64,000 bases of DNA, taken from contig JAHWDD010000009.1 in assembly GCA_023897205.1 (NCBI GenBank), positions 186,001-250,000 of the forward strand, given 5' to 3'. Each line of letters begins with the position of its first letter. The first letter of the stretch is position 1. The DNA comes from Exophiala sp. HKRS030 (taxonomy: Eukaryota > Ascomycota > Eurotiomycetes > Chaetothyriales > Herpotrichiellaceae). A program made the translations under genes and the position numbers. This document shows, in pieces, positions 56,592 through 64,000 of the stretch. The notes under the pieces are model-generated. The model was given only the letters and a program-made list of their open reading frames with translations, had not been told where the DNA came from and ran no database searches.

Positions 56592-58657
56592 TCACACATT
56601 CATGGTCAGGTTGGCAGAGGACCAACTCTCAGCTGTTTGCATGAGGTCTAGATTCCAAGGCCAGTCATCAAAGAAGTTGCTCGTCAACTGGGACGGTATT
56701 GTTCTTGTCGCGTCCGACTGGTGCGAAGTATGATATTCTCGATGACTTGAAGGACTGATACAGGAACTGTTGTCTTCAGACATGATCTGTAGCTGACTCC
56801 AAAAGTCATCAATTTGGGTCACTAAGGTCCGTAGTCTTTGGGCACTGACGGCGGAATGTATTCCATGATCAAGATTTTCCAGTAGTTGAGCAAGAGACAA
56901 TAGCACAACTCGCACTTGTTCGTAGGCAATATCGCTGATTGGTTCCTCGAACACACTACCCAAGATTGCTCCAATACCAGCTAAATGATGAAGAAGTGGG
57001 GAGCTTATTGCTCGGAGATAGGCAGCGGGTATCCGAGTGAAAGCGTCGACAACTTCACTTGCTATCTTGCAGCGCTCCTCAATTGTTCCGCCGCCAGAAG
57101 CAAAGAGCATCATACGAAGTAGCTGTACGGTAGCAGTTATATTGGCAGCTTGAAAACCGTAGCGGTCACTAGCTACATCAGCGACCGTCTTGTACTCAAT
57201 CAGGAACATCCCTACCTTGTGGGATCACACGTCACCTCTGGAAATTCCTTGAAACAGCGTGGAAGGTTGCCGTAGAGCGTCATGATTGAATCACGAATCG
57301 AAGAGGCAGAGACCGCATTTCGTTCGCCAAACATGTCGTTAAGAAAAGTCCTTTTATGTCGCTTTCGGTCACGAAAATTGGTAATGACATGTTCGAGGAC
57401 ACGGTAGAGGTCGGTAGTGAAATTCCAGCCACAAATCCAGCTGGAGCTCCTCACTTCGCCCCATCTTCCGCTCGGGCTTGGACCAACATCAACGGGAGAC
57501 AGTACTTGTTGGTTGTAGCCTTGATCGTTGAAAAGCTCATCGTCCAACTCGGTAGTGTATGCAACATTGACTTGTTGTTCCCGGCATCTAGTCACGCCAT
57601 TCCAGATGATGGATGAATAAACTTCCAAGGTATACATTGACCAGAACTTTCAAAACGTTAGTCAAGGACTTAAGCATGACGAGGCAGCTCACCAGTCGTC
57701 TTCTTTCTTCGGTCTCTACAATGCCAATTCCTTTCGGCCAATTGGACTCGTCGTGTAGGCCATCCATGGCTACCAGGGTGTGGTATTTGCCAAGGTATAA
57801 CTGCATATCGCGAATTTTGCCATATTGAATAGCTGTGAGTGCAAGTAAGGCATAGCATCTCAGCATTTCGAGACTGTGGGTGTTGTCGAGACCTTCATAA
57901 TTTGCACAAGCATGCGTTGCTGCCATGTAGAACATTTCAGATTGTATTTCCGATAATTCCTGAACATTCCTAGAAGGATTGAAGATAGCCTGATCCCGGA
58001 CTCGGGCAGAAACGAGGGCGCAGACAGCCATGGTCATTGCGAATTGATCTTGACCTGTTGTGTGCTCCCCCTAGATATCTTTCAAGATCAGTTAGCAAAA
58101 CAACGGAGGCCAGGTGGACCATGACCTACCTTCCGAATATACGTTGGCCTGTGGAACAGGGGAAAGATAGGGTACACAACCTCAAAATAGACTTCAACCA
58201 AACCCATGACAACGGCCTGACTAGCAATGGTCGGAGCAACCCAGGGCTGTGTTGGCAGTCTAGTGCTCCCTGAGGACATTAGTTATGGACTTTCTAAGCA
58301 CTTTTCCGATATTCGATGTCTTAGATAGACTTAACAAGAAACGGGAGTGATCCAGACGTAGAGGTCAAGAGTTTGCACTACCTGTGATCGACATGCTCTG
58401 ACATATGGACAAGTGGGAAACGTACCATACATAGACCTGGAGGGTGGGTTCGTAGGAGAGTTGGCTGCAGACTTCGGTTTCACGCCACGCCGTTTGAATG
58501 TCCGTTGATAGGTACATGGTTGACCAAAATCAAAGCAGCTCTGGCATTGAGAGCCGCTTGTGCTCGGCCGACATCGAATGCCGCGATTATGACAGTAATC
58601 ACACGCGCGTGTGATGCGTCTTGACTTGACAATACGAGGTTGTTCTGAAGGTGTCAT
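56592..58657 (-). CDS. Zn(II)2Cys6 transcription factor, five exons
   Basis: Exons are 58426-58657, 58130-58269, 57693-58070, 57216-57646 and 56592-57168 (585 residues). Introns are 156, 59, 46 and 47 nt, all GT..AG and in frame; the last has branch word CTGATG and ends TAGCTAG. The binuclear zinc cluster is complete at 19-48 (Cys19, Cys22, Cys29, Cys38, Cys41, Cys48; spacing 2-6-8-2-6) with a following basic linker (RTFKRRGVKPK). The middle homology region typical of fungal activators follows: LVEVYFEVVYPIFPLFHRPTY, LRCYALLALTAIQYGKIRDM, and TEERRRL joined to FWSMYTLEVY. YGFQAANITATVQLLRMM and SSPLLHHLAGIGAI are typical of the C-terminal part. It lies beside, and on the same strand as, a sugar porter gene, so it is the likely pathway regulator of this cluster. 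Confidence 0.9.
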
Positions 58658-59370
58658 GGCCTGGGCCCTTGCACGTGTGAACGCATTCGTGAACAGTTAC
58701 ATTGCCCTGTCTCAAGATTTTCAGTGAGTTCTGCTGTCCTGATGACTCTGTCCTCGGTCGAAGGCCCGGGAATGGTACGGTCTAGGCGAAGTAGGCAGTG
58801 GAAACGGTGAAGAGTCCAAAAACGTCTGTTTTGGCATCGATCTCGATCTCGAATCGGGAAACCTGCCGTTGCTGACTGCGCTTGCCCAATGCGTAGTTAG
58901 TCTAGGATCCACAATGTTTTGTTCTCACGAATCACGAATCACGAATCTCGATGAGCAGATGGACCACCGACAGCCACGTCCAACGCCGTCCAGAATGAAC
59001 GATGTTTGTCGTCGGTGATAGCATTACCCAGGATCGCAGGAGCAAGCTATCAGGACAATAAGGTTAGGCAAGAGAATTTCCATGGTGAGGAATATCAATG
59101 TGGATAAGTATAGATGTACTATTATGATTCAATCTACCATCGAGAGCACCTTTTCGAGTACATATATGATAACGATATGGCAATATACGGTACAGCACAG
59201 ATTACATCCTCGAATTCTCGAGGGTGCTAACAAATTGTTAGTACGATAGGAGTTCCCGCCCAACGCAAGGAGGATTCCGGCGTCCTAAGTCTCGGTAACT
59301 TAACCTCTGAACGCCCACACAGTCAGGTCAAACTTCGGACCGCTAACCTCTTCGCGACATCTTCCAAGAC
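58658..59370. promoter_or_regulatory. Region between the sugar porter and the Zn2Cys6 gene
   Basis: This 713-bp gap contains the porter 3' flank and the regulator promoter. A near-perfect CACGAAT triplet (CACGAATCACGAATCACGAAT, 58926-58946) is present. Confidence 0.5.
58926..58946. repeat. CACGAAT heptamer repeat upstream of the Zn2Cys6 gene
   Basis: Three tandem copies lie about 270 bp upstream of the regulator start codon. Confidence 0.8.
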
Positions 59371-61099
59371 TCAAATTCCACTCTTCTCGGAGCTAGACTC
59401 ATGATATTGCGTCTCAGCGTGACTCTTGACCGTACCAGTCTCATTTCCGTGATCGAGAACTCGCGTGGGATCTAGGTTGGTCTCGCCATCAACCTCGTCT
59501 AGAAGTTTCCTAGCAGCAACTGCGATATTGCCACCAGCTTCAGCAAGGCGTCGGTCATACTCGGCCATATTTCTGCTGACCAATGGGCTGTCGCTGGTAA
59601 AAAGGAGATCGACCTCTTCCAAGGAGCGGCCCGCAGTTTCCGGATAGAAGAAGTGGATGATAGGCATGACGAGGACGTTCATACCTCCAAAGAAGATGAA
59701 AGACCACCATCCGATACTGTCCAGCATGATGGGAATGACGAAAGTCGTTACTCCGCAACCAAGTGCCCAGCCTAGGATGGTGAATGAGTATCCCTTAGCC
59801 CGTACCTCTTGAGGCCAGATTTCAGTGCCGTAAATCCAGCAAGGCACTATGTTGAACATAGTGAAGAAAAATACGAAAGTGAAGGTGAAGGCAGATGCCG
59901 CTGTCCCCAAAACTTGAGATTGAGATGGATCCGACTCAATACGATCTTGAGATGTCTTGATAAGTGCTGCCACCAAGAACAATGATAGACCTTGGATGAC
60001 AAAGGAAATTTGCAGACACATCCTGCGTCCCAGGCGATCGATCACAGGTGCGGCGGCTACCGTCCCGATCACGCCAAACGTGTTCAAGAGGCCAGACATC
60101 CACGACGCCTTGTATGCATCGAACCCGGCGAGAGCAAAGAGCTGAGATGACCAACCGACCATGATTAGGATACCTGTAAATTGCTGCATCCATTGAAGTG
60201 CGAAACCAAGGATTGCACGACGACCAAAATGAAGCTTTCCTGAGAAACGACCGCCAAGGGCAATATTGATGTAGTTGTTTCTCTTGTGGTAAGATGCCTC
60301 AACGACAGCCTCGATCAGCTCCACCTCTTTCAAGATGCTTAGGTCGGACGCAGCCTTGTCGCCTCGGATCTTGCATAAAATGTCGACGGCTTCCTGTTTT
60401 CGATGATGGGCCATGAGCCATCGTGGGGATTCTAACCTTCGTTTAGTCGAGCATTCTTGGAGGGCTGGAATGAGAGTCTTGCTTACCAGGAACAAAGAAG
60501 ATGCTAACAGCAACCATCAGCATCGGAATACACATGAAACCCAGAGGGAATCGCCATCTGAAATCGATTCCGCTCCTGCGAATACCGAAGTTGATCCAGT
60601 GGGCCAGGAAAATGCCGAGAAAGTTGGACACAAAAACTAGTGAAAATGTCGAACCCCGGTCATGAGCTTCTGTCAACTCCGAGACCCAGGAGAGAATGAT
60701 GTTGTTGATGAAGCCAATTCCCAATCCGGAGATGACGCGAGCCACGATGAACATGTCTGAGTTGACTGAACCACACTGAAGGGCAGACCCGGCAAGCGAG
60801 AGAATAGCACCCATGAAAGCTGCTTTCTTTCTCCCAAGCTTATCACCGAGCCATCCACCAATGAACGCGCCGAACATGGCACCGAAGTAATAGGCTGCCG
60901 CAAGTCCACCTTGCTTGGTTGTTTGGGTGACGACTCCGTCTGAGCCAATATCTGACATGGTGATGAAACCAGGAGTTCCAGAGATGCTTCCGTACACGCC
61001 TTGGTTATATCCTTCATAAATCAAGGCCACAGCGCTGAGTACATTGAGGAGAAGTAGAACTCCCTTGCCGGGAAGGGCGCGCCATGGTTGAAACCCCAT
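59371..61099 (-). CDS. MFS sugar porter, two exons
   Basis: Exons 60487-61099 and 59371-60431 (intron 55 nt, GTAAGC...GTTAG) give 557 residues. The join restores the motif PESPRWLM exactly. Other sugar-porter signatures are GGWLGDKLGRKKA (loop 2-3), RVISGLGIGFINNIILSWVSELTEAHDRG (helix 4 and following), DRLGRRMCLQ (loop 8-9), and FYPETAGRSLEEVDLLF after helix 12. About twelve hydrophobic helices are present. This is the plasma-membrane sugar transporter branch of the major facilitator superfamily. The C-terminal 90 residues are cytosolic and hydrophilic. The gene diverges from the AnmK/levoglucosan kinase gene, so its sugar may be the substrate of that kinase; that is an inference from position. 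Confidence 0.93.
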
Positions 61100-61990
61100 A
61101 CTTGTCAGTAAGCGTCAATAAGGGTAAATAGATCAATGGGAGGGATCGAGGCTGAAGAAGATGATGTTGTGATGCGCAAAAGAATTATCGCAACGGACGA
61201 GGTGTCGAAATATATACTCCAAGCCCTCGACTGAAACGAGATGTCAAGGAAACTCGGTTCAAAGAACATAAAAGTCTGTTCATATGTCCGACAGCCCCAG
61301 ACTCCATGCCCCAGACTATCGCGTGGCCATCGGCTGAGCGGACCTCCACACAATTCTGCCAGGTGACCCGAATTGTCGGAGAATCAACCCACAAATTAGT
61401 CAGTTGAAGAGGCGACAATGACAAAATGTCACTTGGTGAGTTGAATAAACAAGGTTTTCTGCATCATAAGGAGAGGGAGAAGGGTTGAAAGGTTGAAAGG
61501 CTAAACGGCTAAAAGGAGACCGCGTACCAACTTCTGATGGTCCCAGCACCAGAGCCCAGGCCGAACGCGGCTGTACAATACCAGCACTACTTTCCGACTG
61601 GGAAATTATCAAGTCGAACCATTCACGCCAGTTTTGCCGCTCGTCTCGTAAACTCAAGAGACGGGGAAATCTTGGTGCGCACTGGCCAGGTGGTGGATCA
61701 ACCATCCGGGGAATACGCCTTTCAGCAATTTAGCCGTTTAACAGATGGATCAATTCATGCTTACAATGGTCGAGATTCAGCAAGTGCTCGAAACCGTTTT
61801 CCTGGAGTCAAATCCCCCGGATAGCTGACCCTGGTAGTCCATGTGTCCATGTCGATCTTAGACACATCCTCGTACATTGTTTTCTCCGACATGTCTTTGC
61901 TAGATTTTCGACTCTTCTATTTAGTTCCCTCCTGGTCGTCGAACTCTGTAGTTGACTCGTCGATATCAAACGCAGCAGAAGTCAGTCAAC
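61100..61990. promoter_or_regulatory. Shared divergent promoter of sugar porter and anhydro-sugar kinase
   Basis: This 891-bp region lies between divergent start codons. It contains an array of four 8-bp direct units (61483-61514) and two CGG-containing words (61707-61713 ATCCGGG, 61815-61820 CCCGGA). Zn2Cys6 factors bind CGG half-sites, but I see no well-spaced CGG pair. Confidence 0.6.
61483..61514. repeat. Array of four 8-bp units in the shared promoter
   Basis: The units are GGTTGAAA, GGTTGAAA, GGCTAAAC and GGCTAAAA, directly adjacent. The exact 8-bp phase, in the middle of a divergent promoter, makes it a candidate binding array. Confidence 0.7.
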
Positions 61991-63418
61991 ATGTCGCCAT
62001 CTCTAACAAACGAGCCATCCAGCAGTCTCACCAATGGTCATATGAATGGCCATACCAACGGCTATACAAATGGCCATACAAATGGTCACACCAATGGCCT
62101 CAGCAATGGTCACGGTGAGAAAGGCTTAGATCTTACCGTTCTCGGACTGAACTCTGGAACATCGATGGACGGTATTGACTGTGCACTTTGCCGATTTCGA
62201 CAAGAAACACCCGAGTCACCTATGCATTTCGAACTATTAGCATATGATGAAGTGCCGCTGGAACCCAAAATCAAAAAGCGGGTTATGAATATGATTCTAC
62301 ATAATCAAACCACGCCTGAAGAACTTTCGGAAGTCAATGTGCTTCTGGGCGAGACATTTGCAGCAGCAGTAAAGGAATTTTCTCAGAAGCAAGGAGTTCC
62401 ACTAGAAAAGATCGATGTCTTGGGTTCTCACGGTCAAACAATTTGGCTTTTGAGCATGCCAGAAGCTGGCCAGACCAAGTCGGCGTTGACAATGGCTGAA
62501 GGCTCATTTCTTGCTTCGAGAACGGGGATCACTTCCGTTACCGACTTCCGAGTGTCTGACCAAGCTGCCGGTCGGCAAGGCGCGCCTCTGATTGCATTTT
62601 TCGACTCCCTCGTGCTTCATCATCCAACAAAACTCCGAGCTTGTCAAAATATTGGTGGCATCGCCAATGTTTGTTTCATTCCACCAGACAAGGACGGGCG
62701 ATTAAATCCAGAATATTTCGATTTCGACACAGGCCCGGGAAATGTTTTCATCGATGCCACTGTGAGACACTTTACCAATGGCGAACGAGAATATGACAAA
62801 GACGGTGCCATGGGAGCAGCTGGAACGGTGGACCAGGATCTCGTGGACGAGTTTCTACAAACCCACCCATATTTCAGTCTCGAGCCGCCAAAGACAACGG
62901 GGCGCGAAGTATTCAGAGATACGATTGCTCACGATCTCATCAAGAGAGGATTGTCCAAAGGACTCTCAGCCAATGACGTGGTTGCGACGGTAACTCGCAT
63001 CACAGCACAAGCCATCGTGGAACACTATCAGCGATATATGCCGCGACAGTACGGTCCTCTGGCTGAAATCTTCATGTGCGGTGGAGGTGCAAAGAACCCA
63101 AATATCACAAGGTATCTGCAGGCTGCCTTCCCAGAAACGCGAATTGTGATGCTCGACGAGGCTGGAATTCCTGCGGATGCAAAAGAAGCCATCACCTTCG
63201 CATGGCAAGGCATGGAGGCGGTAGTTGGACGAAGTATTCCCATACCAAGCCGAGTCGAGTCGCAGAGGGAATTTGTGCTTGGGAAAGTCAGTGCTGGTGA
63301 AAACTACAGGAAGGTCATGAGGCATGGAATGGAGTTTGGAGCTGGCAAAGACCATTTGCAACCAGTAACGGAGTTGGTGAATTATGTGAAAGGGGAGGTG
63401 TTTGACAATAAATGGTAG
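61991..63418 (+). CDS. AnmK-family 1,6-anhydro-sugar kinase (levoglucosan kinase or anhydro-N-acetylmuramic acid kinase)
   Basis: This 475-residue single-exon protein belongs to the AnmK family, which opens the 1,6-anhydro ring and phosphorylates O6 in one reaction with ATP. After a 45-residue Asn-Gly-His repeat leader, the family motif is [13 protein letters not shown] (52-64). SHGQT (146-150) and [16 protein letters not shown] (185-200) follow; Asp190 aligns with the catalytic Asp of bacterial Anm[23 protein letters not shown] and the second-lobe MCGGGAKNP are also present. In fungi the characterised member is levoglucosan kinase of Lipomyces starkeyi, so 1,6-anhydroglucose is a likely substrate. 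Anhydro-N-acetylmuramic acid from bacterial cell walls is the alternative. The codon at 61952 is TTG; ATG 61991 is used. Confidence 0.92.
   Translation: MSPSLTNEPSSSLTNGHMNGHTNGYTNGHTNGHTNGLSNGHGEKGLDLTVLGLNSGTSMDGIDCALCRFRQETPESPMHFELLAYDEVPLEPKIKKRVMNMILHNQTTPEELSEVNVLLGETFAAAVKEFSQKQGVPLEKIDVLGSHGQTIWLLSMPEAGQTKSALTMAEGSFLASRTGITSVTDFRVSDQAAGRQGAPLIAFFDSLVLHHPTKLRACQNIGGIANVCFIPPDKDGRLNPEYFDFDTGPGNVFIDATVRHFTNGEREYDKDGAMGAAGTVDQDLVDEFLQTHPYFSLEPPKTTGREVFRDTIAHDLIKRGLSKGLSANDVVATVTRITAQAIVEHYQRYMPRQYGPLAEIFMCGGGAKNPNITRYLQAAFPETRIVMLDEAGIPADAKEAITFAWQGMEAVVGRSIPIPSRVESQREFVLGKVSAGENYRKVMRHGMEFGAGKDHLQPVTELVNYVKGEVFDNKW
62033..62113 (+). repeat. 12-bp tandem repeat encoding Asn-Gly-His/Tyr-Thr
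   Basis: About seven imperfect 12-base units near the start of the kinase gene encode [19 protein letters not shown]. The leader lies before the conserved domain and is probably disordered. Confidence 0.9.
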
Positions 63419-64000
63419 GATGGAGGATGAGGCTTTTGACCAGATACGACTTTGACAAGTTCCATGAGAAACGTTGGCCTGGCACCTGTAGCAATCACAT
63501 GTAAACCGTGGATTAATTCGAGCGTTCAGTTAAGAAGTCAAACTGTCCTCTGCGTAAAGGGTGCCTTTTCAAAGCAGGACCGTATAGACGCCGGTCCATT
63601 CGCGAGTCTCCAAGCATGATCTATAGCAGAATGAATCGTGTCCCATAAACGAAAGCCTGATTTTCAGGAGAGAGAAGAAGATTGATAGATCAAGGAGAAA
63701 CTATTTCGTATCCGTACATAAGTACAAATCAAGGCACTTGCGCTAGCCTATTATGGTCGGGACACAATATGCGGACTGCGGAGACTCACACCATCGTTCT
63801 TATGCAACACCCTCACTCAATATTGAACAACCGGCGCCGTCCAGTCTTCCTCCACTGATTAGGTCCTGAAGAACTCTGTTAGACTCCGCTAGACTCTCCT
63901 AATCTGCCTCGATGGTCAAAACACTGTTATAGCGCCGTGCGGCGCTGAATACCCGAGCAATATGATCGAATTCATGGATTACATTGTCCACGCATTTGGG
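63419..64000. other. 3' flank of the kinase gene, to window end
   Basis: No open frame of note and no recognisable element in 582 bp. Any next gene begins beyond the window. Confidence 0.45.

Noticed and set aside
57169..57215. Possible third C-run frameshift in the Zn2Cys6 gene
   Set aside because: A 47-nt intron with GTAGGG donor, CTGATG branch word and TAGCTAG acceptor restores frame and gives the conserved YGFQAANI block directly, so no error is needed.
58721..58912. 63-codon minus-strand frame upstream of the Zn2Cys6 gene
   Set aside because: It is Arg/Ser/Pro-rich without features, and probably lies in the 5' region of the regulator gene.

Overview
The window is nuclear DNA of a filamentous ascomycete (Pezizomycotina). 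The evidence is introns of mostly 45-95 nt with GT..AG ends and CTRAY-like branch points, and gene content that includes a Zn2Cys6 regulator, an MFS sugar porter, Snf4, Phs1, Rad18 and TRAPP subunits. Placement in Eurotiomycetes is an inference only. I support 25 protein-coding genes. No rRNA, tRNA, CRISPR array or transposon could be supported.

Layout. 1-5.3 kb: 3' end of a Na+/H+ antiporter, a small hypothetical gene, then PHS1 and MRT4 as a divergent pair. 5.3-17.7 kb: a 12.4-kb stretch with no gene I can defend, but with short tandem repeats, a polypurine tract and six copies of the 9-mer TACGGAGTA (either strand). 17.7-31.8 kb: compact housekeeping block with an acidic protein of unknown function, LAS1, a membrane-anchored ubiquitin protease, a four-exon NAD kinase, TRS31, MFAP1 and a Sec14/Pdr16-like protein. 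32.9-36.4 kb: two membrane proteins of unknown function; the first is a four-exon gene that can only be seen by joining short exons. 38-50.4 kb: SNF4, POL12, a Gly-rich protein, CHM7, RAD18 and TRS85. 51.4-56 kb: a type II membrane protein resembling a glycosyltransferase, a SnoaL-like protein and a HerA/FtsK-like ATPase with a tandem-repeat tail. 56.6-63.4 kb: a small catabolic-type cluster of Zn2Cys6 regulator, sugar porter and AnmK/levoglucosan-kinase homologue.

How the genes may work together. The last three genes read as a substrate-specific module: uptake by the porter, phosphorylation of a 1,6-anhydro sugar (levoglucosan, or 1,6-anhydro-N-acetylmuramic acid) by the kinase, and control by the regulator. 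Porter and kinase diverge from a shared 891-bp promoter that carries an array of four 8-bp direct repeats. The other genes are mostly independent housekeeping functions: ribosome assembly (Mrt4, Las1), membrane traffic (Trs31, Trs85, Chm7), DNA replication and repair (Pol12, Rad18), splicing (Mfap1) and energy sensing (Snf4).

Quality note. POL12 and TRS85 each change reading frame at a CCCC run (sense strand) where one extra C would restore a continuous conserved protein. This points to homopolymer errors in the assembly rather than gene decay. MFAP1 has a similar frame change, but a short intron can also explain it.
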